This document shows, one piece after another, positions 10,885 to 19,946 of a DNA stretch of 64,000 nucleotides (positions are counted from its first letter, which is position 1; each line of letters begins with the position of its first letter). Location of the stretch: positions 259,282 to 323,281 of the forward strand of contig NZ_CP042264.1 in assembly GCF_007855645.1 (NCBI RefSeq). The letters run 5' to 3'. Made by a program: the position numbers and the translations under genes. A model generated the notes under the pieces. That model did no database searches. It saw only the letters and a list, made by a program, of their open reading frames with translations, and was not told the DNA's origin. Source of the DNA: Qingshengfaniella alkalisoli (GTDB taxonomy: Bacteria > Pseudomonadota > Alphaproteobacteria > Rhodobacterales > Rhodobacteraceae).

Positions 10885-11942
10885 GCTGTTTTCCTTTGCG
10901 TTCGGCTGGACAGGATCTCGGCAACCATGTCATTGGCGACTTCGGTCGGTGTCCGATGTTCACGATCTGCAATCGCCAAAATCTCCGCAAGCCGCCGCGA
11001 GATCGCTCTCAATCGGGCATTGCACCAATCATCGGAGTTTTCGCGCAGGATTTCTTTCGCCACGTTGACGATCCCACCCGCGTTTACGATGTAGTCGGGG
11101 CAATAAAGCACCCCGCGTTCCATCAGCACCGACGCCATATCAGGCACCGCAAGTTGATTGTTCGCCGCCCCACATATGACCGGCGCGGCAATCTGGTGCA
11201 CCGTCTGATCATTCACCGTTCCGCCAAGCGCACACGGAGCAAACACATCGGCAGAAGCCTTGTGAATTTCTTCCGGCGGCACGACCCTCGCGTCCAGTTC
11301 CGCAGCCGCAAGCCTTGTCGCACCACGGTTCACATCCGCAACGATCAGATGCGCGCCTTCACGATGCAACATTCGGACCAAGGCCATTCCGACATGACCC
11401 AGTCCTTGCACAGCAATCGTCTTGCCTTTGAAATCCGGCGCGCCGAACCGCGCACTCAGCGCGACGCTCATACATTCGAATACCCCCATCGCAGTGACAG
11501 GCGACGGATCGCCGCTGGCAAACGGTCCATCCTGCAAGCCTGCTACATACGTCGTCTGGGAAGCCACTTCGCGCATGTCCTCCGGCGAAGTCCCCACATC
11601 TTCCGCCGTTATGTAGCGCCCGTTAAGCGCCTCGACGAACCGTCCGAACGCACGCATCAGTTCAGGAGTTCCGGCGGATGCCTCGTCGACACAGATGACA
11701 GCCTTGCCGCCCCCCAATGGAAGACCTGCAGCGGCATTCTTGTATGTCATGGCACGCGCCAGCCGCATCGCGTCCTGTCGCGCCGCGCGTTCACCGAGAT
11801 AGGCCTTCATGCGGCACCCGCCGACCGCCGGGCCGAGCGCGGTCGAATGAATTGCAACAAACGCCAACAAACCCGTCTTGGCATCACTCCCGCGATAGAC
11901 CCCCTCAAATTCGGGGTTCACATCCAGCCGTTCGATCAGCAT
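10881..11942 (-). CDS. leucine dehydrogenase-like (Glu/Leu/Phe/Val dehydrogenase)
   Basis: 353 residues from the ATG at 11942, which follows a strong AGGAGGGAGGT Shine-Dalgarno; the frame is open further upstream but that part looks non-coding. It should catalyse NAD-dependent oxidative deamination of leucine, valine or phenylalanine to the 2-oxoacid. Visible motifs: substrate-binding GPAVGGCRM, the catalytic lysine region MTYKNAAAGLPLGGGKAVI, the Rossmann motif VQGLGHVGMALVRML and NAGGIVNVAKE. Length fits octameric leucine/phenylalanine dehydrogenases. An Lrp-type regulator is encoded directly upstream on the same strand. Confidence 0.9.
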   Translation of the reverse strand: MLIERLDVNPEFEGVYRGSDAKTGLLAFVAIHSTALGPAVGGCRMKAYLGERAARQDAMRLARAMTYKNAAAGLPLGGGKAVICVDEASAGTPELMRAFGRFVEALNGRYITAEDVGTSPEDMREVASQTTYVAGLQDGPFASGDPSPVTAMGVFECMSVALSARFGAPDFKGKTIAVQGLGHVGMALVRMLHREGAHLIVADVNRGATRLAAAELDARVVPPEEIHKASADVFAPCALGGTVNDQTVHQIAAPVICGAANNQLAVPDMASVLMERGVLYCPDYIVNAGGIVNVAKEILRENSDDWCNARLRAISRRLAEILAIADREHRTPTEVANDMVAEILSSRTQRKTA

Positions 11943-12069
11943 CCACACCTCCCTCCTGTATAGAAACAGCATAGCGCGGATTGCGTAGCGACTTTCGCCT
12001 ATCCGAAGCGCACACCTCGGAACTATCGGCGAATTTCGCCGACTGTGCGCCGGATTTTGGTGATTTTCG

Positions 12070-12531
12070 CTAATTCTCTGGAAGGCGTTGGCGATATATG
12101 AACCTGTTGATCGCGAATTGGGATCGAAGCGAGGCGATATGACTTTCATTCATCAGCCGATGCTGAAGGAAGTTTTCAAACCCTGCCACATCCGCCACAT
12201 TTACAATCAGCAGGAAATCCTCATTTCCGGACGTCGTATAGGCCGCCACGACCTCGGGGAAGGTTTTGAGCTTTTCCTTGAAAGCGCCGAAGACTGCATT
12301 GTCCTTGTGGTCCAGGCGGATCGACACGAAAATCGTCACTGGGAATCCCGCCTTCGTGCGGTCGATTACCGCCCGGTAACCGGAGATGACGCCCGCCTCT
12401 TCCAGCAGTGACACGCGCCGCCTGCACGCCGTGGGCGACATGCCAACACGTTCGGCAAGTTCCGCGATCGTCATTCGACCGTCATCGGCCAGAAACCCCA
12501 GCAAACGTATGTCGGATCGGTCAAGCTGCAT
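12070..12531 (-). CDS. Lrp/AsnC family transcriptional regulator
   Basis: 153 residues. N-terminal winged helix-turn-helix (LDRSDIRLLGFLADDGRMTI, then AELAERVGMSPTACRRRVSL) and a C-terminal RAM ligand-binding domain (VVAAYTTSGNEDFLLIVNV). Such proteins sense amino acids. Its position upstream of the leucine-dehydrogenase-like and indolepyruvate oxidoreductase genes, same strand, 127 bases away, suggests it controls amino-acid oxidation there, as BkdR does in pseudomonads. The target is inferred from neighbourhood only. Confidence 0.93.
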   Translation of the reverse strand: MQLDRSDIRLLGFLADDGRMTIAELAERVGMSPTACRRRVSLLEEAGVISGYRAVIDRTKAGFPVTIFVSIRLDHKDNAVFGAFKEKLKTFPEVVAAYTTSGNEDFLLIVNVADVAGFENFLQHRLMNESHIASLRSQFAINRFIYRQRLPEN

Positions 12532-12853
12532 CCATCCCCCCCATTACGCAGCGTATTTATTCGCATGGCGTGTGGATGCGTCAATTCATTTGCGTCGCCT
12601 GACAATGGCACGGAACACGACCCGTTACATCCACAAGTTCGGCGCGCCTACGGTTATCAACGTCCACAATGCAGTATAGATCACAAAGATTGAGTGTTCA
12701 GAAAAGTTGGTGATGGGGCTGTGTTGCCGTTGATCCGTCTTGGGTGTGGCAGTGTCTGACAGTTGTAGAATGCCACCACCGGCAAGCAATTTCACGCTCG
12801 GACAGTACCGAAGGTGCCCCACCCCCGCTGACGCGGAAGTGAGGCAGCGGGCA
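12532..12853. other. intergenic stretch, possible mobile-element remnant
   Basis: 322 bases between the Lrp gene and metQ. The only open frames are short and unconvincing. From about 12692 to 12800 the composition differs from the neighbours and the edge TGTTCAGAAAAGTTGGTG has the look of an insertion-sequence end, but I found no matching second end or target duplication. Next to the metQ stop lies a weak inverted repeat (CCCGCTG with CAGCGGG, 14-base loop, read on the minus strand) that could help end metNIQ transcription. Confidence 0.25.
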
Positions 12854-13630
12854 TTACCAGGACGTGATAACCGCGCCTTGGTATTTTTCGTCTATGAAGG
12901 CTTTCACTTCGTCGGTGTGGTAGGCGTCGATCAACGTCTGAACCCAAGGCTGCCCCTGATCACCATCGCGCACGACGATGATATTCACGTAGGGGCTGTC
13001 GGCTTTTTCCATGGCTATGGAATCGTCCTTGGGGCTCAGCCCGGACGCAATGGCATAGTTGGTGTTGATGATCGCGACGTCTGCATCAGCCAATGTGCGC
13101 GGCAGTTGGGCCGCGTCGAGTTCAAGGAATTTCAGATCCTTCGGGTTTTCGACGATGTCTAACGGGCTCGGGACGAGACCCGTTCCCTCGGCCAGCTTGA
13201 TAATGCCCAGATCCTGCAACAGAAGCAGCGCACGCCCACCATTGGTCGGGTCATTTGGGATGGCGACCTGCGCACCATCGGTCAGATCATCCATCGAGGT
13301 GATCCTGTCCGAATAGATGCCCATCGGTGTGGTGATCGTCGTTGCGACAGGCACCAGCGCGAAACCACGGTCATTGATCTGGTTGTCGAGATAGGGCTGG
13401 TGCTGGAACGAGTTCGCCTCGATATCCCCATCGGCCAGCGCCTGGTTCGGCACGACATAGTCAGAGAACTCGACGACATCGATGTTCAAGCCCATCGGTT
13501 CCGCGACTTCAGCGACGACTTCCATGATCTCGGCATGCTCACCCGGAGACACGCCGACCTTGATGTCCTCTGCAGAGGCGGAGGCAGCGATCAGTGCCAG
13601 AACAGAAACGAGAGTTGTCTTGCGCAACAT
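12854..13630 (-). CDS. metQ: methionine ABC transporter substrate-binding protein
   Basis: 258 residues. NlpA/MetQ family protein with an N-terminal signal peptide ending near ASASA-ED. Family motifs include IKVGVSPGEHAEIMEVV, EFSDYVVPNQALADGDI, ANSFQHQPYLD and AIINTNYAIASGL. It binds methionine in the periplasm and delivers it to MetI. Unlike enterobacterial MetQ there is no lipobox cysteine, so it should be a soluble periplasmic protein. Last gene of metN-metI-metQ. Confidence 0.94.
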   Translation of the reverse strand: MLRKTTLVSVLALIAASASAEDIKVGVSPGEHAEIMEVVAEVAEPMGLNIDVVEFSDYVVPNQALADGDIEANSFQHQPYLDNQINDRGFALVPVATTITTPMGIYSDRITSMDDLTDGAQVAIPNDPTNGGRALLLLQDLGIIKLAEGTGLVPSPLDIVENPKDLKFLELDAAQLPRTLADADVAIINTNYAIASGLSPKDDSIAMEKADSPYVNIIVVRDGDQGQPWVQTLIDAYHTDEVKAFIDEKYQGAVITSW

Positions 13631-13662
13631 GAGAAATTCTCCTTTTCAGCAAGAATAGAGGG

Positions 13663-14337
13663 CTACTGCCCCCGATTTCGAGGCGCACGCTTGTCGACAC
13701 GGGCGGCCAGCCGCTCGCCGGCAGATTGCACGAGTTGAACCAGCACGACCAAAATGACGACGACGGCGAGCATCACATCCGGCATAAAACGCTGGTATCC
13801 ATAGCGAATCCCTAGATCGCCAAGCCCTTCGCCACCGACAGCCCCGACCATCGCCGAATAGCCGATCAGGCTGACGACAGCGAGCGTCAGGCCCAGCATG
13901 ATGCCGGGCAATGCTTCAGGAATCAGCACCTTGCGGATGATCTGGAAGGGTGTCGCGCCCATCGCACGAGCCGCTTCGATCAACCCGCTGTCCACGTCGC
14001 GGATGGCGTTTTCGATCAGCCGCGCGATGAACGGGATCGCGGCGACGGTTAGCGGCACGATCGCAGCTGCTGTGCCGATCGATGTACCGACGATTGCCCG
14101 CGTGAACGGAATGATCGCGACCACCAGAATGATGAACGGCACCGACCTTGTGGCGTTGACCAAGAGCCCCAGTACGCGGTTCACCGTGGGCGCTGACAGC
14201 ATCTCGCCCTTTTGCGAAGTTGCCAGAAAAACGCCCAACGGCAGGCCGAAGATGGTGCCGATGATGGACGACATCGCCACCATGTAGAGCGTCTGAAGCG
14301 TCGCCTCATAAAGAAGGCTGATGATATTAGCCGACAT
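13663..14337 (-). CDS. metI: methionine ABC transporter permease
   Basis: 224 residues with about five membrane helices. The EAA loop that contacts MetN is visible as LIEAARAMGATPFQIIRKVL, followed by IPEALPGIMLG. It overlaps metN by 11 bases and lies 32 bases upstream of metQ. Length and motif match MetI. Confidence 0.94.
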   Translation of the reverse strand: MSANIISLLYEATLQTLYMVAMSSIIGTIFGLPLGVFLATSQKGEMLSAPTVNRVLGLLVNATRSVPFIILVVAIIPFTRAIVGTSIGTAAAIVPLTVAAIPFIARLIENAIRDVDSGLIEAARAMGATPFQIIRKVLIPEALPGIMLGLTLAVVSLIGYSAMVGAVGGEGLGDLGIRYGYQRFMPDVMLAVVVILVVLVQLVQSAGERLAARVDKRAPRNRGQ

Positions 14338-15394
14338 AGCCGAGCACCTCCGTCAACAGGCCGTGGCGTTCGAGGAAGGCGCGCGCCTCATCCGCTCGCA
14401 GCGCATCAACAGAGATCAGCAGATTGCCGAAAGGCTTATCGCTGATTTCCTCGATTGCACCCGCCAGAATATTCACCGACACGCCCAGATCCTTCGCAAG
14501 CAGCGCCAACATCGGGTCGGTCGCGTGCTGGCCCGTGAAGGTCACGCGGATGACCTGCTCACCACCACTGTCGAGGCGCTCCTCACGCAGGCGCCCCGCG
14601 ATAAACGCCGGCAGGGTAACGCCAGTGATACCGCCCAGGAATGATCGTGTGGTCGGGTGCGACGGGCGCACGAACAGGTCATAGGTTGATCCCTCCTCGA
14701 CGATCCGACCGGCGTCAATGACCGCCACTCGGGTCGCGATATCGCGCACGACGGCCATCTCATGGGTAATCAGCAGAACGGTCAGGCCTAGATCGCGATT
14801 GATGTCCTTCAGCAGCCCCAGCACAGTCTGCGTCGTCTCGGGGTCTAGCGCGGAAGTCGCCTCATCCGACAAAAGCACCTTGGGCTGGGTTGCCAAGGCC
14901 CGCGCGATCCCCACCCGTTGCTTCTGGCCGCCTGACAGTTCAGCCGGATAGCGTTGCGCGTGATCTTGCAGACCCACCCGCGCGATCAGATCCTGCACGC
15001 GCGACCGGATTGCGGATGACGCTACGCCCGCGATTTCCAAAGGCAATGCCACGTTGTCATAGACGGTGCGCGATGACAGCAGATTGAAATGCTGGAAGAT
15101 CATGCCGACATCCCGCCGGATCGTCCGCAGCGCAGCACCGCGCGCCGTGCCGACATCCTGACCGCCGACCAACACCTGACCGGCGCTTGGTCGTTCCAGC
15201 CCGTTGACCATGCGCAGCATCGTGGACTTGCCCGCGCCGGACCGGCCGATGATCCCCGCGATCTCTCCGGGCTTTACATCGAAACTCACATCCTGAAGCG
15301 CGGCGAAGCTCTGCCCGCCCTTTTTGTCGAAAGTCTTGCTAACCTTGTCAAAACGGATCGAGGCGCCTTGCGCGGAAGGTTTTGGGCTGTCCAT
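14327..15394 (-). CDS. metN: methionine ABC transporter ATP-binding protein
   Basis: 355 residues. ABC ATPase domain (about residues 10-250) with Walker A GIIGRSGAGKST, signature LSGGQKQRVGIARAL, Walker B VLLSDEATSALD and H-loop LLITHEM. It is followed by a C-terminal NIL domain (about 265-350, VIRVTFTGQHATDPMLALLA) that senses cytoplasmic methionine and inhibits import. First gene of the operon. I looked for SAM-type riboswitches in the 120-base leader and could not fit one. Confidence 0.95.
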   Translation of the reverse strand: MDSPKPSAQGASIRFDKVSKTFDKKGGQSFAALQDVSFDVKPGEIAGIIGRSGAGKSTMLRMVNGLERPSAGQVLVGGQDVGTARGAALRTIRRDVGMIFQHFNLLSSRTVYDNVALPLEIAGVASSAIRSRVQDLIARVGLQDHAQRYPAELSGGQKQRVGIARALATQPKVLLSDEATSALDPETTQTVLGLLKDINRDLGLTVLLITHEMAVVRDIATRVAVIDAGRIVEEGSTYDLFVRPSHPTTRSFLGGITGVTLPAFIAGRLREERLDSGGEQVIRVTFTGQHATDPMLALLAKDLGVSVNILAGAIEEISDKPFGNLLISVDALRADEARAFLERHGLLTEVLGYVG

Positions 15395-15517
15395 TATCCA
15401 AGCCTGATTGATGAAAGAGGTAATCGGCGCTTGCGCGGGCTTTATCTTTCGTCAGGTAGATGATGCAAGCAGTTTAGGGCACAGTCACCGCCAATACGCG
15501 CCTGCGACGCGGCGGAA

Positions 15518-16324
15518 TCAACCCGTTGCGCCCCCTTCAGCCAGATACCGGGTAACGCGCGAGAAAAGCTCCGCCTGCGATGATATCCCCAGCTTGCTGT
15601 AGGCATGGCGACGGTGAACCTTCACCGTCCCTTCCGCAATCCCCAGCTGTGCCGCAGCAGATGGTGTGGAATGGCCAAGCAAGACCAGATGCAGAACCTC
15701 CGCCTCTCGCGGACTGAGAGCATCACCCGCGAAACCGGTCATCCGCTGTTCGAGCGGCAGGACCAACCCCTTTGTGCCGGGGTCGGCACTACCCGACCAG
15801 TGCCGCAACACGGCGGCGGAAATCGTTTGGAATGAACCGCTCAACGCCGCCAGCTCGTGATCATCGAAGACCGGACGTCGCGCGCCACGCGCCAGCGACA
15901 TAATGATCCAGCGTGTATCACCGTTACGCAGAACGATCCCCAACTCGTCCTTGATACGAACCCGGCGATAGAATGTCCGGTAATATTCGGACCGAAAGAA
16001 TGCCTTCGGTGCAAGGTCCAGAAGACGATACACGCCCGCCACCAACCCGTCACAGCACGCCAGATAGAACGGGTCGAGCAAATAAGGCCCGCTTTCGTAG
16101 AACGCCACATGGATTGCCGCCCTGACTTCATCAAGATCATGGAACAATGCATTCGGTCGGCCACCTGCCGCGAACTCCGTGACTACAAGAGAATCGAAAT
16201 CGGCATGAAAAGACAGCGCCCCGCGCAGCACCTGCGGAAACGCTGGCTCCCCTATGGTTTCGATCAGTCTGGCAACGGCGGCGTCCCAGCTTTCGCCTGC
16301 CAGTCCTGTTGGCTGATGGGTCAG
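15518..16324 (-). CDS. LuxR family transcriptional regulator, probable CTG start
   Basis: The C-terminal LuxR helix-turn-helix is clear (LSPREAEVLHLVLLGHS, AAAQLGIAEGTVKVHRRHAY, SKLGISSQAELFSRV). The N-terminal domain contains GPYLLDPFYLACCDGL, common in roseobacter regulators of this type. The first ATG/GTG/TTG in frame is a GTG at 16231, which would remove conserved-looking N-terminal sequence (ESWDAAVARLIETIGEPAFP). The frame is open up to a TAG at 16328-16330. A CTG at 16324-16322 lies eight bases after an AGGAG Shine-Dalgarno and gives a 268-residue protein; the GTG has no comparable site. It is transcribed away from the agmatinase gene, which it may regulate. Confidence 0.8.
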   Translation of the reverse strand: MTHQPTGLAGESWDAAVARLIETIGEPAFPQVLRGALSFHADFDSLVVTEFAAGGRPNALFHDLDEVRAAIHVAFYESGPYLLDPFYLACCDGLVAGVYRLLDLAPKAFFRSEYYRTFYRRVRIKDELGIVLRNGDTRWIIMSLARGARRPVFDDHELAALSGSFQTISAAVLRHWSGSADPGTKGLVLPLEQRMTGFAGDALSPREAEVLHLVLLGHSTPSAAAQLGIAEGTVKVHRRHAYSKLGISSQAELFSRVTRYLAEGGATG

Positions 16325-16418
16325 CGGCTATACTCCTATAGGCGTATGTCTTTCGCTGAGTTTACTCCGCCCGTGAAACGCGGTCAATTTGGCCCAAAGA
16401 CCAACCACAGGCCCCCCA

Positions 16419-17393
16419 ATGTCGACCGACTCAGCCGTCACACCCGTCGCCGGAGACCAGGCCTTCACCCGCCGCAACCCGCGCGGCACCGTTCCGGAAG
16501 CCTCCTATGCCGGGGCGCTTAGCTTCATGCGCCGCCGATACACGCGTGATCTGGCGGGGGTCGATGTAGCCGTGATGGGGGTTCCCTTCGATCTGGCTGT
16601 GTCTGACAGGTCTGGCACGCGGCTCGGCCCCCGCTCCGTGCGAGCCGCGTCCAGCCACATCGCATGGTCCAGCCCATGGCCATGGACCTTCGACCCGTTC
16701 GCCGAGATGACCGTCATCGATTATGGCGACTGCATGTTCGATCCGGGTCGGCCAGACAAGGTACCAGATGAAATCACCGCCGCTGCCGCCAAGGTTCTGG
16801 CACAGGGCACGACGCTTCTGTCCATCGGTGGAGATCACTTCATCACCTACCCGCTTCTGAAAGCCCATGCCGCCAAGCACGGGCCTCTAAGCGTCATCCA
16901 GTTCGACGCACATTCGGACACCTGGGCGGATGAACCCGGCCGGATCGACCACGGCACCATGATGTGGCATTCGGTGCGGGACGGGCTGGTGGACCCGTCC
17001 CGCTCCGTCCAGATCGGCATCCGCACGCATAACCCTGACCCGCTGGGCTTCAACATCATCGACGCTCGGGACGTACATAAAACGACACCCGAATCCATCG
17101 CCGCACAAGTCCGGCAAATCGTGAGGGATCAGCCGAGCTACCTCACCTTCGACATCGATGCGTTGGAACCGGCCGCTGCGCCCGGAACCGGCACGCCGGT
17201 GATCGGAGGCCTCAGCCCCTATCAGGCGCAAGAAATCCTGCGCGGGCTCGACGGGATCAACCTTGTCGGCATGGACATCGTCGAGGTCGCGCCCGCCTAT
17301 GACGTGTCGGAGATCACCGCATTGGCAGCCGCGACAATCGCGAATGATCTGCTATGCCTTTACTGCACGCGCAAAATGCGTGGGGGGCGCTAA
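16419..17393 (+). CDS. speB: agmatinase/ureohydrolase family protein
   Basis: 324 residues from the ATG at 16419; a TTG 30 bases upstream is also possible. Binuclear manganese ureohydrolase with GGDHFITYPLL, the ligand motif QFDAHSDTW and DIDALEPAAAPGTGTP. The last motif usually reads DxDxLDP, so Glu replaces an Asp in the second half. The family hydrolyses agmatine to putrescine and urea, but related guanidinobutyrases and guanidinopropionases have the same motifs, so the substrate is uncertain. A LuxR-type regulator is divergently encoded. Confidence 0.85.
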   Translation: MSTDSAVTPVAGDQAFTRRNPRGTVPEASYAGALSFMRRRYTRDLAGVDVAVMGVPFDLAVSDRSGTRLGPRSVRAASSHIAWSSPWPWTFDPFAEMTVIDYGDCMFDPGRPDKVPDEITAAAAKVLAQGTTLLSIGGDHFITYPLLKAHAAKHGPLSVIQFDAHSDTWADEPGRIDHGTMMWHSVRDGLVDPSRSVQIGIRTHNPDPLGFNIIDARDVHKTTPESIAAQVRQIVRDQPSYLTFDIDALEPAAAPGTGTPVIGGLSPYQAQEILRGLDGINLVGMDIVEVAPAYDVSEITALAAATIANDLLCLYCTRKMRGGR

Positions 17394-17750
17394 CCAGGGC
17401 TTTTGACAAGCATCGCGACACTCTCGGCAACTCCCATCACGACCACGACGTGAGCTAGAATCCTGAGAGCGAATATCCCGAAGCGGACGATCCCGAAAAG
17501 ACGCTTGCAGCGTCAAGCCGCGGGGTGAACCCGATCCGTCCTTTAACAGCACAAACGACCACCGACTTCTGAGGCCCAGAGACAAAGCCGGAGCGGATCC
17601 CATTCGGCGCGCAGGCTTCGAGCTGGTGGTCATGTCTGGCTCCGAACCGTCTGAGCGAGTACTAAACAAACCTTCCCGAAACCGCCACTATGCCCGTGCC
17701 CGGCAAAAGCGTCAGACGATTCGCCGCGCGGCATCCGCAATGGAGGCAAG
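17394..17750. other. intergenic region without recognised features
   Basis: 357 bases between the ureohydrolase gene and the cytochrome P450 gene. I see no convincing coding frame, RNA gene or strong hairpin. It presumably holds the P450 promoter, but no clear -35/-10 pair stands out. Confidence 0.4.
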
Positions 17751-19103
17751 ATGACCCGCTTCGTTCCACCAACCGTTGAACCACCCGCCAAGGTTCTGGG
17801 TGTATGGAGCAGCCTGCGTGCCGTCCGCCGCAACGTCCTGAGCATCCTGCCCGCCATTTCCTACACCCAGCCGATCGTCACGGGAACAACCGGCCCGGCG
17901 CGCTGGCACATGGTGCAGGGGCCGGAAGCTATGCGCCAAGTGTTTCTGGACAATGCGCATAATTACCCGAAATCCGAAGTCATGATCCGCATGCTGAGGC
18001 CGGCCATCGGGTCCAGCCTGTTTACCTCGGAAGGGGCGGATTGGCGCTGGCAGCGCCGCGCCATTGCCCCTGTGTTTTCGGCACGCAATGTATCGACGCT
18101 GGCGCCGCTGATGACGCAAACCGCTGACCGCACGGCGCGACGTCTTTCGGACCAGCCCGGTCCTGTCGAGATCGTCGAACAGATGCTGTCCGCCACCTTC
18201 GACGTCATTTGCGACGTTGCGCTGTCGGGCCGTGAACATTTCGACGTAGACACCTACAGTGCCGCAATCACACGTTACTTTCTGACGGTCGGTCGCGCAT
18301 CGCTTCTGGACTTTCTGGAAGTGCCACCGTGGTTTCCGCGACCGGGCGAATTGCTGGGGGCCTCGGCCGTCAGGACAATGCACCGCATGGTATCCCGCGC
18401 GATCGAGGCGCGCCGCGCCGAGACATGTCGAGACAGCGACGACCTCCTGGACTACATGCTGGATGCACATGACCCTGAAACCGGGCGGCGTATGGATGCC
18501 AGAGATTTACTACACAACATGCAGTTCTTTATCGTCGCGGGGCACGAAACGACGGCCTTGGCAATTTCATGGGGTTTGTACCTGTTGGCCAACGATCCTG
18601 ACGCTCAATCGCGCGCAGCAACCGAAGCGCGCGACCTGATCGGACAACGCGCAGCAACCGCCGAAGACCTGGCCGCTCTGCCCCTGACCAAAGCCGCACT
18701 GGACGAGGCCATGCGACTTTATCCGCCCGTTGGTCTGCTTGCCCGAAATGTGCTCGCACCGGACACGCTCTATGGCCGCGACATCGGCACAGGCGAAACA
18801 GTTTTTCTGAATATCTACGCTTTGCACCGCCATCAGGACTACTGGGACGCACCCGAGATGTTCGACATCAATAGATTTTCGCCGGAAGCCAGAAAATCCC
18901 GCGACAAATACCTGTATCTGCCGTTCGGCGCGGGTCCGCGCGTGTGTGTCGGCGCGAATTTCGCGATGATGCAAGCTCAGATCATTCTGGCCACCCTGCT
19001 GGCGCGCTTCCATTTCGCGCCCTCTGGCCCTGCGCCGGAACCCGTCATGCACATGACCATTCGCCCCGAACCGGGGGTTACGCTGGCAGTGACGGAAAGG
19101 TGA
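17751..19103 (+). CDS. cytochrome P450
   Basis: 450 residues, a complete bacterial P450 without signal peptide or fused reductase. The I-helix oxygen-activation motif is AGHETTALA, the K-helix ExxR is EAMRLYPP, and the haem-binding loop is PFGAGPRVCVGANFA with the cysteine thiolate at C399. It should use a separate ferredoxin and reductase, which are not encoded nearby. Substrate unknown. It lies 58 bases upstream of an exported protein gene that begins the ExbB/ExbD operon; whether it belongs to that transcription unit is unclear. Confidence 0.95.
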   Translation: MTRFVPPTVEPPAKVLGVWSSLRAVRRNVLSILPAISYTQPIVTGTTGPARWHMVQGPEAMRQVFLDNAHNYPKSEVMIRMLRPAIGSSLFTSEGADWRWQRRAIAPVFSARNVSTLAPLMTQTADRTARRLSDQPGPVEIVEQMLSATFDVICDVALSGREHFDVDTYSAAITRYFLTVGRASLLDFLEVPPWFPRPGELLGASAVRTMHRMVSRAIEARRAETCRDSDDLLDYMLDAHDPETGRRMDARDLLHNMQFFIVAGHETTALAISWGLYLLANDPDAQSRAATEARDLIGQRAATAEDLAALPLTKAALDEAMRLYPPVGLLARNVLAPDTLYGRDIGTGETVFLNIYALHRHQDYWDAPEMFDINRFSPEARKSRDKYLYLPFGAGPRVCVGANFAMMQAQIILATLLARFHFAPSGPAPEPVMHMTIRPEPGVTLAVTER

Positions 19104-19161
19104 TCCTGTGACCGGTCGGGCTTGAGTGATGCCGTGCCAGGTTGCAGGTAGGAGGATCAAA

Positions 19162-19851
19162 ATGGGTCTGGTTCTGCGTCAAACCATGGCTGTCGCATTG
19201 GCCGCAATGCTATTCGGTGCCACCGGTATCGTCCCGCTTTCTGCAGACACGCCACGCACCGGACTGATGTGGAACCGAAGTGGCTTGCCCGCCGCCTTCC
19301 CACTGCAGGTCAAGACACCGTCCGGGCAGAACTATTTCCTGGTCCTGCGCGACGCCGAGAATGACCGGCAGGCATTGGCGGCCTATATCAATGGTGGTGA
19401 ATTTTTCAAAGTCCTCGTCCCTCCCGGCCGCTTCACTCTTCAATTTGCTATCGGCCAGGAATGGCAGGGTGAGGACACGTTGTTCGGACCGGACGCGCAG
19501 ACCCGCTTTGTTGAACTGGGTCCGCCGCTGACTTTCAAGACCCGTGGTATAGGAACAAAGGCCGGGCATATCGTCGAAATCCTCAGGGCGGATCCAGAGA
19601 AACCCCTGCAAATTTCCATCAGGGAGCAGGCGATCTGCCAGACAGTGCTGCCGCCCGTTCCATCGCCCGATGCGCGTGATCTAGCCATTCCTTATGAATA
19701 CACCCATCGGCCATCGACACGCCGAATCCGTCCTGTCGCTCGACCGAGCTTTGCGGATGATCCGCTCGCGGATCGCCCTGCCGATGCTGACCGCACTGCC
19801 TATCGCTATACCGCGCCGGGATATGAATTGTATTCGAACTATTGCGACTGA
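19162..19851 (+). CDS. exported protein of unknown function upstream of exbB
   Basis: 229 residues from the ATG at 19162, preceded by GGAGG at six bases spacing. Signal peptide about residues 1-29 (TMAVALAAMLFGATGIVPLS then A-DTP). The mature part has a compact domain with LVLRDAENDRQALAAYI and VLVPPGRFTLQFAIGQEWQG, which suggests a small beta-rich fold, then a basic, proline-containing tail (RPSTRRIRPVARPSF). I do not recognise a named family. It is followed by another exported protein and the ExbB/ExbD genes, so it probably acts in the periplasm with that complex. Confidence 0.7.
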   Translation: MGLVLRQTMAVALAAMLFGATGIVPLSADTPRTGLMWNRSGLPAAFPLQVKTPSGQNYFLVLRDAENDRQALAAYINGGEFFKVLVPPGRFTLQFAIGQEWQGEDTLFGPDAQTRFVELGPPLTFKTRGIGTKAGHIVEILRADPEKPLQISIREQAICQTVLPPVPSPDARDLAIPYEYTHRPSTRRIRPVARPSFADDPLADRPADADRTAYRYTAPGYELYSNYCD

Positions 19852-19946
19852 TCTCCTACGCAACGCTTGACCCAAGGGCGGGTACCTTGCCTAGAATAAG
19901 CCGCGACGAGACGCGCACAATGTTTGCGCAACGGGGAGGACGAGTT

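Noticed and set aside
12625..12822. 65-codon minus-strand frame between lrp and metQ
   Set aside because: No Shine-Dalgarno, no domain; treated as part of a possible mobile-element remnant only.
15395..15517. SAM riboswitch upstream of metN
   Set aside because: I tried to fit SAM-II, SAM-V and SAM/SAH cores; only a short string matches, so it is listed as an observation and not a feature.
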